A stretch of DNA of 38,497 bases from Gammaproteobacteria bacterium. GTDB taxonomy: Bacteria > Pseudomonadota > Gammaproteobacteria > Pseudomonadales > Halomonadaceae. The notes under the pieces were generated by a model. That model searched no databases. It saw only the letters and a list, made by a program, of their open reading frames with translations, and was not told the origin of the DNA. The position numbers and the translations under genes were made by a program. Shown here piece after piece: positions 8,208 through 17,358 of the stretch (its first letter is position 1; every line of letters starts with the position of its first letter). Location of the stretch: assembly GCA_023485185.1 (NCBI GenBank), contig JAMCZP010000153.1, forward strand, positions 1 through 38,497, written 5' to 3'.

Positions 8208-10154
8208 TTAAGAGGTGGGAAGCGCATAAGATGCACGGTGCTCATCACGCACCTTGTAACGTCCCATCATATTAGTCATTTCCGCCGCCTGTTCGTCCAT
8301 AGAGCGGCTGGCAGCAGCAATTTCTTCCACTAGCGCTGCATTCTGCTGGGTGACTTCTTCCAGTTGCGCCATAGCCCGGTTGATTTGCTCAATCCCCGAC
8401 GACTGTTCATGCGTCGCTGAAGTAATGTCATCAACAAAGCTCGCTACTTCTACTACGCGAACAGCGATACTATCAAGTGTTTCGCTGGTTGAATTAACCA
8501 GCGCTTCACCTTCACTGATTTTCACAACGTTGTTATCAATCAAACGGCGAATTTGATTAGCCTCCTCTGCACTCCGACTGGCCAGTTTACGAACCTCAGC
8601 GGCCACCACAGCAAATCCGCGGCCATGCTCTCCCGCACGCGCTGCCTCTACTGAGGCATTTAACGCCAACAGATTGGTTTGGAAAGCAATATTGTCAATA
8701 GCCGCAACAATCGTGGTGACCTGCTCATTGGCTTGTTGAATCTGCTGCATCGCCTGCTGAGCTTGCGACGCGACCTGAGTAGCGTCTTTGGCCTGCTGCG
8801 CAACATCGCCTGTCATGCGCTGTGCTTCTTGGGAGTTATCAGCACTTTGGCTTACGGTAGCAGTAATTTCTTCCATGCTAGAGGCCGTTTGCACCAACGA
8901 GGCCGACTGTTCTTCCGTGCGTTGAGCCAAATCCTGGTTGCCCTGGGCAATTTCATTGCTCGCCACAGCCACGGCCTGAGCATTACGCTTGATATCGGCC
9001 ACCAGTGACTCAGTCACGGCCGATGATTCATTAAACGCTTGATAAAGCTGCGACAGTTCATCGCTGCCAGGCACATCTAAGCGTTGTGTCAGGTCATTCT
9101 TGCGGGCGGCGATATTCGCCAGGGCGCGGTTAAGCGGCTGAGTAATCGCGCGCACAATTAATATCGCCACGCCAATCGCCAGTATGCTCGACAGTAGCGC
9201 TACCAAGACATAGCGCCACAACGCTTGATTCGCGGCGCTACGCAGTTCAGCTGTATAGCTAATAATGGTCTCGGCGATAGTATCCTCAAGCACTTTTAAG
9301 CGGCCAATTTTCACTGTTTGCCATTCGAACCACTCGCCAGGGTCAACGCCATAATTACCGCTGTCGGCTTGGTTAATCGCCAGCTCGCGACGTTCCACAA
9401 GCCGTTCAATTTCAGGACCTGACAGCGCGTCATCAAGCTGCGCGCGGCTAGTATCGCTGGTAAGCACCCGGAAGCTATCTAAATACGCTTGCTCTTCACC
9501 CAGTAATGATAAAAAACGCCGTAATAGAGCAGGAGGCATTCCATCTGCAGCAAATGCATTCGATAACACTGCTCTTTCAATCCCAGCTAGATCTTTGGCT
9601 TCTAACAAGTTGTAATATGCTGCAAGCTGTCGGGTAACTCCCCCTTCGCGGCTAAGGTGCGATAAAGAACCGACTAACGCCATCAGTTGACTATTGATTC
9701 CCGTGTAGTGACCCAGCACCTCATTCGTCGCAATGGCTAGTTGATCAACATCATCGCGTATATCGCGTGTAAGTCCCCATTGACGCTCCAACTGAGCCAG
9801 TTGTTCGCGCACCGCTGGGCTCAGTAGTTCATCTGGTAGTGCTTCGCGCTGCGACTGAAATGCCGATGCGGCTTCGTCGGTATTAGGCCGTTGCTGGCGT
9901 AGAAGATTACCAAAAGTAGTCCCTTCACTACCTAAAAAGCCTGCAGTCATTCCCCTCTCAAGCTGTAATTGGTGTACCCAATCGCCCGCATCTTGTGCCA
10001 ATTTTGTCATGGCTTGGAGCCGATCAAACTCATTTACCGCCAACTTCCTTTCTAGTACACCGTTGATTGCAAACCACGCCAGCGCCAGTAATGGCAATAC
10101 CAACACCAACGCAAATTTAAACCGCATGGATGTGCAGTTTAATAGATTTTTCAT
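8208..10154 (-). CDS. Methyl-accepting chemotaxis protein with NIT sensor domain
   Basis: 648 aa from the ATG at 10154. A TTG at 10169 is also in frame, but GAGG lies 9 nt before the ATG. Domain order: a first membrane helix (about 12-30); a periplasmic all-helical NIT domain (about 45-300), with the hallmark [18 protein letters not shown] and [19 protein letters not shown]; a second membrane helix (about 312-335); HAMP; and a cytoplasmic signalling domain with the hairpin tip [20 protein letters not shown] and [25 protein letters not shown] domains (PF08376) are proposed to sense nitrate or nitrite, but the ligand here is unproven. It would signal to CheA/CheW and control flagellar rotation. 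A sigma-28-like promoter lies upstream. Confidence 0.93.
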   Translation of the reverse strand: MKNLLNCTSMRFKFALVLVLPLLALAWFAINGVLERKLAVNEFDRLQAMTKLAQDAGDWVHQLQLERGMTAGFLGSEGTTFGNLLRQQRPNTDEAASAFQSQREALPDELLSPAVREQLAQLERQWGLTRDIRDDVDQLAIATNEVLGHYTGINSQLMALVGSLSHLSREGGVTRQLAAYYNLLEAKDLAGIERAVLSNAFAADGMPPALLRRFLSLLGEEQAYLDSFRVLTSDTSRAQLDDALSGPEIERLVERRELAINQADSGNYGVDPGEWFEWQTVKIGRLKVLEDTIAETIISYTAELRSAANQALWRYVLVALLSSILAIGVAILIVRAITQPLNRALANIAARKNDLTQRLDVPGSDELSQLYQAFNESSAVTESLVADIKRNAQAVAVASNEIAQGNQDLAQRTEEQSASLVQTASSMEEITATVSQSADNSQEAQRMTGDVAQQAKDATQVASQAQQAMQQIQQANEQVTTIVAAIDNIAFQTNLLALNASVEAARAGEHGRGFAVVAAEVRKLASRSAEEANQIRRLIDNNVVKISEGEALVNSTSETLDSIAVRVVEVASFVDDITSATHEQSSGIEQINRAMAQLEEVTQQNAALVEEIAAASRSMDEQAAEMTNMMGRYKVRDEHRASYALPTS

Positions 10155-10212
10155 AGTGTTAAGCCTCAAACTTGCTTAAGCATAGGGGAGCAGGCAGCGT
10201 ACTCATACTTTT

Positions 10213-10239
10213 GTATCAGCACCTGAATGCTTTTGATTA
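10213..10239 (-). promoter_or_regulatory. Candidate sigma-28 (FliA) promoter for the chemoreceptor
   Basis: On the minus strand TAAT, 15 nt, GCTGATAC matches the FliA consensus TAAA-N15-GCCGATAA at three of four and six of eight positions. It lies about 60 nt before the start at 10154, a sensible leader length for a chemotaxis gene. Confidence 0.42.
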
Positions 10240-10394
10240 AGTTTGCCGTACTTTGCCACCTTATTAAATGCATTTAAACGCTGTCAGGCTGACATAGCAA
10301 AAAGGGCGAAGTTAAGGGTGGGCTAATTTTAGTGTTTATTGATCTTAATCATGGAGTGAGCGGATAACGAGGCAGCGCATTTTTTGTGCTGCGC

Positions 10395-10907
10395 TTAAGG
10401 GGCGGGGCTGGCGGCGCCTAAAAAGCGCTCCTGCCAGTAATCAATTTCCAGCGGCACGCTCACTACCGCTCGGCCATTGCCTGGGGCATGAATCATCTGG
10501 CCATTGCCTCGGTAAATCCCTACATGAGAGGCTTTGCGCCGGTCACCAAAGAAAAGCAGGTCACCAGGGCGCGGGGTATCTACTTGAGGTAACGCTCTAA
10601 ACTGCTCGTCGGCCGTGCGCGGTACGCGGATACCTGCGGCGCGGTAAGTCATTTCTACTAACCCTGAACAGTCTAGCCCGTCAGGGGTATTCCCCCCAAA
10701 CCGATACGGTGTACCAATCGCCTGCTGGGCATGGGAGAGAATCAGCGCGCGCTCCATAGAGAGGCCAGCACGGTTGGGGGGCGCCTCTATCGGGGTAAGA
10801 TCTTTGCTGGCACAGCCTGCCAGCAATACCATCATGAGACTTAGCAGTACCAATTTACCCGGCAACATTAACCGACAAGGAAGATACAACAGGCTAACCA
10901 AAGGCAT
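10395..10907 (-). CDS. NlpC/P60 family lipoprotein endopeptidase
   Basis: 170 aa. The N-terminal hydrophobic stretch ends in the lipobox LLAGC, with the lipidated Cys at 32, so the mature protein should be anchored in a membrane, probably the outer one. The NlpC/P60 domain covers about 55-165 and has the full catalytic set: Cys80 in LDCSGLVEMTYR, His128 in ASHVGIY and His140 in MIHAP. The segment GTPYRFGGNTPDGLDCSG is typical of the Spr/MepS type. It would cleave peptidoglycan peptide cross-links or stems in the periplasm. GGAG at 8-nt spacing supports the ATG at 10907. It follows the histidine phosphatase with a 64-bp gap and may or may not share its transcript. Confidence 0.94.
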   Translation of the reverse strand: MPLVSLLYLPCRLMLPGKLVLLSLMMVLLAGCASKDLTPIEAPPNRAGLSMERALILSHAQQAIGTPYRFGGNTPDGLDCSGLVEMTYRAAGIRVPRTADEQFRALPQVDTPRPGDLLFFGDRRKASHVGIYRGNGQMIHAPGNGRAVVSVPLEIDYWQERFLGAASPAP

Positions 10908-10971
10908 GGAAGGCGCTCCGCTAAGCTAATGTGCCTTTATCATGGCGTAAAGCATGCCTCGCCGCCAATAG

Positions 10972-11601
10972 TTAACGCCCAATCCACTCCACAAACGTGG
11001 TCTCGCCAAGCGCATGGCGCTCATGGCGAACACGGCTCATCGCCGCGTAAGGTAAGTCCATCGCGAGCACTCGCGATAGCGGCTGTTCAAGCACTTGCCT
11101 CAATAGCCCGTTACACACAAACAAATGCGCCACAACCAGCACATGCTTACCTGGCGGGTTAGCTAACAGTTGTTTCCAAACCTCTGCTAGTCGTGCATCG
11201 AAGGCCTGTATCTTTTCGCCGCCTGGGGGAGAGACACTGGCAGGATCGTGCCAGAACGCACTCATTCGTTTAGTGCTCTCTTCCGCAAATACTTGCGCGT
11301 GAGTTTTACCCTCCCACTGCCCCAGATGTAGCTCAGCTAAGTCATCGACCACCTGAACGGGTAGATCAAACTCTTCACCTAGCCATAGGGCAAATTCACG
11401 GCAGCGCATCAACGGCGAGGTAACAATCGCATCAAAAGGCAAGTGACCTTCAACCGTATGCCGCATCACCGCATCCGTTACCTGCTGCCAGCCGACTTCA
11501 CTAAGCGGATGATCGGTTGAACCGCGCAGCATTCGGCCTCCCACCGGCTCACCGTGGCGCAGCAAATCAATGGTAGTGATCTCCGCATCAGGAAAACGCA
11601 T
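10972..11601 (-). CDS. Histidine phosphatase family protein
   Basis: 209 aa, phosphoglycerate mutase-like fold. The catalytic LLRHGEP sits at 13-19, with the nucleophile His16. The acid/base Glu is probably in DDLAELHLGQWEGKT, and the second catalytic His is in VLVVAHLFVCNGLLR (about 159). The pattern (RHGEP, LHLGQWEGKT) resembles alpha-ribazole phosphatase (CobC-like) and small broad phosphatases, so the name is kept general. It starts 51 bp after the stop of the second phnE on the same strand, which suggests that it belongs to the phn operon. There it could release phosphate from an imported phosphorylated compound, but this is inference from position only. Confidence 0.9.
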   Translation of the reverse strand: MRFPDAEITTIDLLRHGEPVGGRMLRGSTDHPLSEVGWQQVTDAVMRHTVEGHLPFDAIVTSPLMRCREFALWLGEEFDLPVQVVDDLAELHLGQWEGKTHAQVFAEESTKRMSAFWHDPASVSPPGGEKIQAFDARLAEVWKQLLANPPGKHVLVVAHLFVCNGLLRQVLEQPLSRVLAMDLPYAAMSRVRHERHALGETTFVEWIGR

Positions 11602-11652
11602 AGTTGACTTCTCACTAACGGGTGCAACGACCTATTTTAAATCAATGCACAT

Positions 11653-12468
11653 TTAAATAATTGCGTGACGAACCCGCGCGGAAATCCACTCGGATACCAG
11701 TACGGTGACAAAGATCATCAAAAATATAACGCTGACTTGATCCCAGGCGAGGCTATTGATTGAGGCGTTCAGTTGCAGCCCAATACCGCCAGCCCCCACC
11801 AACCCTAACACCGTCGATTCGCGAATATTAATATCCCAACGATAAACGCTAATACCGGCAAAGGCGGGCATCACCTGGGGCAGCACGCCGTAATTCATTA
11901 CCTGCATGCGGCTCGCGCCGGTGGCACTAATCGCTTCAACGGGGGTGGGGTGGATCTCTTCAATGGCTTCATAAAGCAGCTTGCCCACAAAGCCAATCGA
12001 ACGCAGGGCAATGGCGATAATCCCCGCTAGCACACCCGGGCCTAAAATGGTCACTAATAGCATCGCCCAGATAAGCGAATTGATGGAACGTGATGCCACA
12101 ATCACCATGAGAGCCACACTGCGCACCAAGGGGTGTGGCGTGGTATTACGAGCGGCTAAAAAGGCCACTGGGAAGGCCATCATGATGCCAATCAGCGTAC
12201 CCAACGTGGCGATATTGAGGGTATCCCACATCGGTTTCCAAAGCACATTGGCATACTCCCAACGCGGCGGCATCATGCGGCTGATTAAGTCACTGCCTTG
12301 ACGACCAGCATCCTCGACAAACACCCACATGGTGTTGTCGGAAATTGTTTTCCAGCAAAGTAGAAACAGGCAAATACCCGCCAGCCAAGCGACGTATTGC
12401 AGCCACTGTGCTCGCGTGGTGCGTCGTCGCCATACCGGCAGACCCTGGGATGAAGTTGAAACAGGCAT
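11653..12468 (-). CDS. phnE: Phosphonate/phosphite-type ABC transporter permease PhnE (second copy)
   Basis: 271 aa from the ATG at 12468, chosen because GGAG lies 8 nt upstream; a longer frame to 12561 would overlap the first phnE. Five to six membrane helices are seen. The cytoplasmic EAA-type loop that docks on the ATPase reads PVEAISATGASRMQVMNYGVLPQ, followed by the PhnE signature DINIRESTVLGLVGAGGIG. It probably forms a heterodimer with the neighbouring PhnE, to which it is a clear paralogue (the same SVYR.DIN.RES and VGAGGIG segments). It imports an oxyanion of phosphorus delivered by PhnD. It is the last transporter gene of the operon. Confidence 0.93.
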   Translation of the reverse strand: MPVSTSSQGLPVWRRRTTRAQWLQYVAWLAGICLFLLCWKTISDNTMWVFVEDAGRQGSDLISRMMPPRWEYANVLWKPMWDTLNIATLGTLIGIMMAFPVAFLAARNTTPHPLVRSVALMVIVASRSINSLIWAMLLVTILGPGVLAGIIAIALRSIGFVGKLLYEAIEEIHPTPVEAISATGASRMQVMNYGVLPQVMPAFAGISVYRWDINIRESTVLGLVGAGGIGLQLNASINSLAWDQVSVIFLMIFVTVLVSEWISARVRHAII

Positions 12469-12518
12469 TGAATGTCTCCACAAATGTTGGGGCCAGAAAT
12501 TACCGCCCCAAGCGGACG

Positions 12519-13352
12519 TTACTGGGTCCAGCGACGGACATGGCTTGAGCTGTACTCGCACAGCAACACAATAGCGATGATGATCAGCAGAATGGCCGCC
12601 GAGGTATCGTATTCGTAGCGGCTGATAGAGGTATTCAGCGTGGCACCAATACCACCTGCACCAACAATACCGATCACCGCCGACTCGCGGAAATTGATAT
12701 CCAGGCGATAAACCGAAAGCCCAATCAAGCGGGGCATAACCTGAGGCTGAACGGCCTGGTTAATGGTTTGCAACCAGCTTGCCCCGGTGGCGCGCACGGC
12801 TTCCACCTGACGCCAATCCAGATCTTCAATATCTTCGGCCAACAGCTTGGCCATAAAACCAATCGTGGCAAACGCCAGCGTGATCATCCCGGCCAACGGG
12901 CCAAAGCCGAACATCACCACGAACAAAATAGCGATAATGATCTCTTGAAAGGTACGCGACACGGCGATGATGCTGCGGCACACAAAGTAGATCGGCAGCG
13001 GTGAAATATTACGCGCCGCCCCTAAACCCACCGGTATGGCGAGCAGTACCCCCATCACCGTAGAGGTGAGCGTCATGGTTAAGCTTTCCAACAAACCATC
13101 CACGATGTCTTTCTGGCGGCTAACAAAGTCGGGCTGCATAAACGCGCCCAAAAAGTTCACCGCCCGGCCAGCACCTTCGGCTACCCGCGCCCAGTTAACG
13201 TCTACCGTAGAGAGCGCCAGTATCAAATAAACTACCGTCGCAATAACAATTCCCCGGCGTAAGCGGGAATCGTGTATCAACGGCAGGCGTCGCCACTGGC
13301 CTTGCTTAGCCGCCTGCTGGCGCCGTTCGGCCAATGTATCCGCTGTGTTCAT
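12519..13352 (-). CDS. phnE: Phosphonate/phosphite-type ABC transporter permease PhnE (first copy)
   Basis: 277 aa. The ATG at 13352 has AGGAGG seven nt upstream and overlaps the phnC stop by four bases (ATGA), so translation is coupled. The basic N-terminus is followed by about five to six membrane helices. The EAA loop reads [22 protein letters not shown], and the signature [19 protein letters not shown] follows. It partners with the second PhnE, encoded 50 bp downstream. Duplicated phnE genes are common in PhnCDEE systems and give a heterodimeric channel. Confidence 0.94.
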   Translation of the reverse strand: MNTADTLAERRQQAAKQGQWRRLPLIHDSRLRRGIVIATVVYLILALSTVDVNWARVAEGAGRAVNFLGAFMQPDFVSRQKDIVDGLLESLTMTLTSTVMGVLLAIPVGLGAARNISPLPIYFVCRSIIAVSRTFQEIIIAILFVVMFGFGPLAGMITLAFATIGFMAKLLAEDIEDLDWRQVEAVRATGASWLQTINQAVQPQVMPRLIGLSVYRLDINFRESAVIGIVGAGGIGATLNTSISRYEYDTSAAILLIIIAIVLLCEYSSSHVRRWTQ

Positions 13353-14200
13353 CGCGCGCCTCCTGCCGACAATATTGGCAATACATTGCCCGGCTGCACT
13401 GCACTAGCGGAGGTTTTCGCTACGCTCTCGTCCTCATCCATCGGTTCAGGGGTGGTGTCCCACTCCTCTTCACCGTAGATCGTGGTGAGCATCTCGCTAT
13501 CAAGCTCGCTAGGGAGACCATCAAAAACAATTTTTCCTGCGCGCAGCCCGACAATACGGTCAGCAAACTGCTGAGCAAGCGCCACGTCGTGAATATTAAT
13601 GATTGCTGCCAGATCCCGTTCAGCGCATAGCTCGCGTATCAAGCGCATGATCTGGCGTGAGGTTTTCGGGTCCAGGCTTGCCGTTGGTTCATCCACCAGT
13701 AGCAGTTTGGGACTCTGCAGCAACGCGCGCGCAATACCAACACGCTGGCGCTGCCCACCCGACAGCGCATCGGCTCGCTTGTCAATCGCGTGGGGAAGGC
13801 CCACTCGCTCTAACAACCGGAAGGCTTCGATCACCGCTTCTTGAGGGTAGCGACGTAAAAAGCTGCGCCAAAACCCTACGTAACCGAGCTGTCCGGATAA
13901 GACGTTCTCCATCACGGTTAAACGGTCTACCAGCGCATACTCTTGAAAAATCATCCCCATAGAGCGACGCGCATGACGCAATTTTTGGCCTGTGAGCTTG
14001 GTGAGTTCAGTCTCTTCCAAACGAATACTACCTTGCGTAGGCTCAACCAGCCGGTTCACACAGCGAATTAGCGTGCTTTTGCCTGCGCCAGACGGCCCAA
14101 TTAGCGCCATCACCTGCCCTTTAGGCAGAGATAACTCAATATCACTTAGCGCGCGGTCCCCAGTGGGGTAGCGCTTGCCTACGCCGCTTAGTGTCAACAT
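13349..14200 (-). CDS. phnC: Phosphonate-type ABC transporter ATP-binding protein PhnC
   Basis: 283 aa from the ATG at 14200; AGGTGG lies just upstream and the protein then begins [14 protein letters not shown], the usual PhnC start. The longer frame to 14263 runs through the intercistronic hairpin and is rejected. Walker A is GPSGAGKST, the Q-loop is [14 protein letters not shown], the ABC signature is [13 protein letters not shown], and Walker B is [13 protein letters not shown], followed by the H-loop [11 protein letters not shown]-terminal extension of about 35 residues after [10 protein letters not shown] is acidic and unlike the core. It powers import through the two PhnE subunits. Confidence 0.95.
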   Translation of the reverse strand: MLTLSGVGKRYPTGDRALSDIELSLPKGQVMALIGPSGAGKSTLIRCVNRLVEPTQGSIRLEETELTKLTGQKLRHARRSMGMIFQEYALVDRLTVMENVLSGQLGYVGFWRSFLRRYPQEAVIEAFRLLERVGLPHAIDKRADALSGGQRQRVGIARALLQSPKLLLVDEPTASLDPKTSRQIMRLIRELCAERDLAAIINIHDVALAQQFADRIVGLRAGKIVFDGLPSELDSEMLTTIYGEEEWDTTPEPMDEDESVAKTSASAVQPGNVLPILSAGGAR

Positions 14201-14227
14201 ATTCCCACCTCGTATGTATAGCTTAAC

Positions 14228-14252
14228 GGCCAGAAGGGAAACCCTCCTGACC
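14228..14252 (-). promoter_or_regulatory. Intercistronic stem-loop between phnD and phnC
   Basis: On the minus strand GGTCAGGAGGG, TTT, CCCTTCTGGCC forms an 11-bp stem (two G-U pairs) in the 75-bp gap after the phnD stop. There is no long T run. Such hairpins after binding-protein genes usually protect the 3' end of the upstream message or attenuate the downstream genes, giving more binding protein than transporter. Confidence 0.65.
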
Positions 14253-14275
14253 GAATAAGTCATGCTAGCTAGCGA

Positions 14276-15247
14276 TTAATCGCAGTCGTAGGTAACGCCG
14301 GTGGCATCGGCAATGGTACGAATGACCGACCAGTTTTCTTCGTAGGAAATGGGAATAAACTGGGATTCACCGGAGTTTGCAAACTCAGCTTCCAGAGCGG
14401 TACCTTCCCAGTCGTAGCTGAAGAAGGCGTCTTGAATGCTCTGTGCAAGCTCAGGGGTCAGGTTATGTGCTAAGCCGTAAGCAGTAGTGGGAAAGGTTTC
14501 TGACGTGTAAAGAATCTCGTAATCACCTTCATTGACGACACCGCGGGCAATCATCCGAGTACCTACGGAGTTAGCAATCGCCGCTGCTTCGTAGTCTTTA
14601 TTGACCACTCCAAGAATGGAGTTGTCGTGAGAACCGGAGAACGCGGTCTCATAATCTTCATCGGCTTCTAGCCCATACTCAGACATCAGCAGCGCTGAGG
14701 GCGCACGGAAGCCAGAGTTTGAGGTTTCAGCCGTAAAGGCCAGTTGGCGACCTTCTAGGTCTTCAACTGACTCAATACCGCTACCGGGATAAGTGATGAT
14801 CTCCATTTCGTAGCCAAAGCTACCGTCTTCAGAAGCCATCATCGTAAAAGGACGGAAACCACCGCAGTTCACCGCAATCGGCGTACTACCAGTATTAAAA
14901 CCAGCAACATGCAAGCGGCCCGCACGCAGTGCTTCTAACTGGGCGGCGTTAGACTGAACGGGGAAGAACTGAACCCGCTTACCGGTAGCTTCTTCCAAAT
15001 GACTCAGGAAATCGGACCATACATCGGCGTAAACAGCGGGGTCTTCTACCGGGGTATAAGCAAACACCAGCGTATCCGGGTCTACCCACTGGGATTCATC
15101 CGTGGGCGCGTCCGCCACCATATCGCCATCGTTATCTACATAGCGCGAAGAAAGATCAGCAGAGGCATTAACCGACGCCAGGGCAAAGGCACCCGCAACG
15201 GCAGCACTGATCAAGGTACGAGTAAGAGATAAAGAGGAGGGTTGCAT
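14276..15247 (-). CDS. phnD: Periplasmic phosphonate/phosphite-type binding protein PhnD
   Basis: 323 aa. A Sec signal peptide covers about 1-31 (basic start, hydrophobic core, cleavage near NASA-DLSS). The PhnD fold (type II periplasmic binding protein) is shown by DTLVFAYTPVEDPAVYADVWSDF, the ligand-loop region AGFNTGSTPIAVNCGGF, LAFTAETSNSGFRAPSALLM and YEAAAIANSVGTRM. Many Asp and Glu residues fit a halophile periplasm. It captures a small phosphorus oxyanion and passes it to PhnE/PhnE/PhnC. It is the first gene of the operon, with a candidate Pho box 69-90 bp upstream. The substrate (phosphonate, phosphite, phosphate or a phosphate ester) cannot be read from the sequence. Confidence 0.93.
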   Translation of the reverse strand: MQPSSLSLTRTLISAAVAGAFALASVNASADLSSRYVDNDGDMVADAPTDESQWVDPDTLVFAYTPVEDPAVYADVWSDFLSHLEEATGKRVQFFPVQSNAAQLEALRAGRLHVAGFNTGSTPIAVNCGGFRPFTMMASEDGSFGYEMEIITYPGSGIESVEDLEGRQLAFTAETSNSGFRAPSALLMSEYGLEADEDYETAFSGSHDNSILGVVNKDYEAAAIANSVGTRMIARGVVNEGDYEILYTSETFPTTAYGLAHNLTPELAQSIQDAFFSYDWEGTALEAEFANSGESQFIPISYEENWSVIRTIADATGVTYDCD

Positions 15248-15315
15248 ATATCACCTAAAGGCGTTGTTAGAAGATAGCGCTATCCTGACGGCTTCAGATG
15301 ACAACGGCGGGGCAC

Positions 15316-15337
15316 TTATATGACTACTTGGTGACGT
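15316..15337 (-). promoter_or_regulatory. Candidate Pho box upstream of phnD
   Basis: On the minus strand two 11-bp units lie in tandem, each with a GTCA core (GTCAC, then six bases, then GTCAT), as in the PhoB consensus CTGTCAT-N4 repeated. Each unit matches about 7 of 11. A third GTCAC core lies exactly 22 bp further upstream, in the same phase. The location, 69-90 bp before the phnD start, fits phosphate-starvation control. Confidence 0.5.
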
Positions 15338-15414
15338 TTTTACGAACGTAAGGTGACGCCCCTATTTCACACAGACCGACACGTTACTTGCCGCGATGCT
15401 CAGCACATAGCCTG

Positions 15415-17343
15415 TTATCCGCTGTTTTGGTTAAAACTCTCTGGCGGCGGAAATACCACTTCGCTGCCGTCCACATCAAGTTGGCGAATATCGACTGGGC
15501 GGCCTTTTTCATTCAGCGTCACCAAGCCTATCCCGCTGGCATTCCATAGTCGCTCACCCGCACTAGCGCGATCAGGGTCGCGGGGGTGAACGCTTAGCTT
15601 ACGGCGTTTGGTAAACCAGTTGAGTGGCGACCATGGGGCGTAGAGCCAGCGGTTTAGCCGATCAAACGTATTGAGTAGCTGCTTGGGAAAGGTGTTTTTG
15701 ATTCCGCTTGAGGTGATCTGCCACAGATGAGGCGCGCCCTTTTGGCGACGCACCAGAATGTCATAGACAAACGAATAGTGTACGTCCCCCGACAAAATCA
15801 CATAGTTGCCCGGCGTTTTGGAGTGTTGCCAAATCTGCAGCAGCGTATTGGCCGCGCCACGGTGGGCCATCCAGTTTTCGGCATCGACCACCAACGGCTT
15901 GCCCGCGAGCGTAAAGAGCTTTTGAATACCTTCAATCAATTTGACCCCAAACATCGGTGCGGGGGAAATAATCACGGCACTTTTGGCCCCCAACAACGCC
16001 TGCTGCATTTCTATCAGCGCCTCCCAGTCCATCAGGCCTGAGGGGCGCGTTGGGCTGCGTTCACTGCGCCAACGGCGAGTCCGGGTATCAAGCACAATCA
16101 GCGTAGGCGTGCCGGGCACCTGAAACTCCCAGCCCTGAAAACGCAGCAGCCGCTCGATAAAACCATCTTGCTCCGGGCATACCAGCGGCGGGCACCCATC
16201 GCGTAGTAGCGTTGAGGCGTGATGCACTAATGAATTCAGTTTATCCGGTTCGTTGCCCCAGGCTTGGCAGAGCAGATACGCGATCAAGGCGTTGCCAATA
16301 ATGCGCTTAGAGAACGGGTGGCCATAGGCACAGCGCTCCCACTCAGCCGTCAGGTTCCAGTCATCAGTAACGTCGTGGTCATCAAAGATCATTAGGCTGG
16401 GCAAGTGCGCCATTAACCGCGCGCACTGGGGTAATCCATCAACAAATGAATCGATCACCGCCTGCTCTTGACGATAAAGCTCAGCATCTTTTTCATCGAG
16501 CGCCGGTGGTGTTGGCGCAATGACCTGCCACGCCACGGGCGACCACACCAAACAGTACATCGCCAGCATTTCGGCCAGCGTCATCAAATGGTTGTGAGCA
16601 TTCACCGAGGTAAATACTGGCTTTTTGACCCCGCCGAAAAAGCGCTCGCGCAGCGCCACGTTACTGGTCACATCGGGCAGCAATTCTGCGCGGCGATAGT
16701 AGCTCTCGGGCGAGCGGTAGAGTGCCTGACTATCGTCTACCGTCGCCCCTTCCAAGTGCTCATCCACCAGCCCTAACTTTTCAATCAACGCGTGCACTGC
16801 GCGCAGCATTGGCCCGGCCACATCGTCGGCGTAAACCTGGTCGCCAGTCATCAGCAGCCACGCGGGCCACTCGGTGGGCGCTGACTGCTGCTCGGCAAGC
16901 CAGCTATCGGCGCGCACCAGCCCATCAGCGCTTTCATGATGCGGTTTACGGCAAGAGCCATGCATCAGGCGGTGATGGCGCGATGCAATCACAAAAGCGG
17001 GGTAAGCGGCACCGTCATAGCAGAGCCACGGCGCCCACTCGGGCAACGAACGCCAAGCGCCGCAAAGGGTTTCTACCTGAAGATCGTACTCAATGCGCTC
17101 ATCGCAAGGCAGCGGCGATTCAAGCTCAATATCAAGCAGGTACATAAAGGCGCGCTGACCAATAGCAATGCACTGCTGATGGTGCGCCAAACCTATTGAT
17201 TGGGTGTCACGCTGCCCAGGCTGCAGTACCAACGTCATATTCAGTGGCCGAGTCGCGACGACCCAGAGCACCAGCCGGGTGGTGCTGATGCGCCTTAACA
17301 GGGGGCCAACTAAAATATCGGGTAGCGTATCCGTATGATTCAT
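15415..17343 (-). CDS. PhoD-like metallophosphatase (alkaline phosphatase D family)
   Basis: 642 aa. Calcineurin-like metal-site motifs appear in order: MTGDQVYADD (165-174), MIFDDHDVTDDWN (318-330), ISPAPMFG (459-466), NWMAHRG (490-496) and ILSGDVHYSFVYD (516-528). The spacing and the DDHDVTDDW motif are characteristic of the PhoD-like group (PF09423-related). Unlike classical PhoD there is no Tat or Sec signal; the protein starts MNHTDTLPDILVGPLLRR and looks cytoplasmic. It would hydrolyse phosphomonoesters or diesters with a metal centre; the substrate is unknown. It begins 15 bp after the sensor kinase stop, so it is probably transcribed with the two-component genes. Its stop lies just upstream of the phnD promoter region. 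Confidence 0.9.
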   Translation of the reverse strand: MNHTDTLPDILVGPLLRRISTTRLVLWVVATRPLNMTLVLQPGQRDTQSIGLAHHQQCIAIGQRAFMYLLDIELESPLPCDERIEYDLQVETLCGAWRSLPEWAPWLCYDGAAYPAFVIASRHHRLMHGSCRKPHHESADGLVRADSWLAEQQSAPTEWPAWLLMTGDQVYADDVAGPMLRAVHALIEKLGLVDEHLEGATVDDSQALYRSPESYYRRAELLPDVTSNVALRERFFGGVKKPVFTSVNAHNHLMTLAEMLAMYCLVWSPVAWQVIAPTPPALDEKDAELYRQEQAVIDSFVDGLPQCARLMAHLPSLMIFDDHDVTDDWNLTAEWERCAYGHPFSKRIIGNALIAYLLCQAWGNEPDKLNSLVHHASTLLRDGCPPLVCPEQDGFIERLLRFQGWEFQVPGTPTLIVLDTRTRRWRSERSPTRPSGLMDWEALIEMQQALLGAKSAVIISPAPMFGVKLIEGIQKLFTLAGKPLVVDAENWMAHRGAANTLLQIWQHSKTPGNYVILSGDVHYSFVYDILVRRQKGAPHLWQITSSGIKNTFPKQLLNTFDRLNRWLYAPWSPLNWFTKRRKLSVHPRDPDRASAGERLWNASGIGLVTLNEKGRPVDIRQLDVDGSEVVFPPPESFNQNSG

Positions 17344-17358
17344 CCAGTCCGTTATCCG

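Noticed and set aside
10372..10392. Hairpin after the NlpC/P60 gene as terminator
   Set aside because: The stem needs a G-U pair that becomes an A-C mismatch on the minus strand, and no T run follows in the direction of transcription.
15264..15300. A second GTCA pair near the phnD start as the Pho box
   Set aside because: The cores there are 13 bp apart instead of 11 and the flanks match poorly.
16722..17147. Long plus-strand open frame opposite the PhoD-like gene (141 codons)
   Set aside because: It is fully antisense to a gene with clear metal-site motifs; its composition is Arg/Ala/His-rich, as expected from a shadow frame of a GC-rich gene, and it has no recognised domain.
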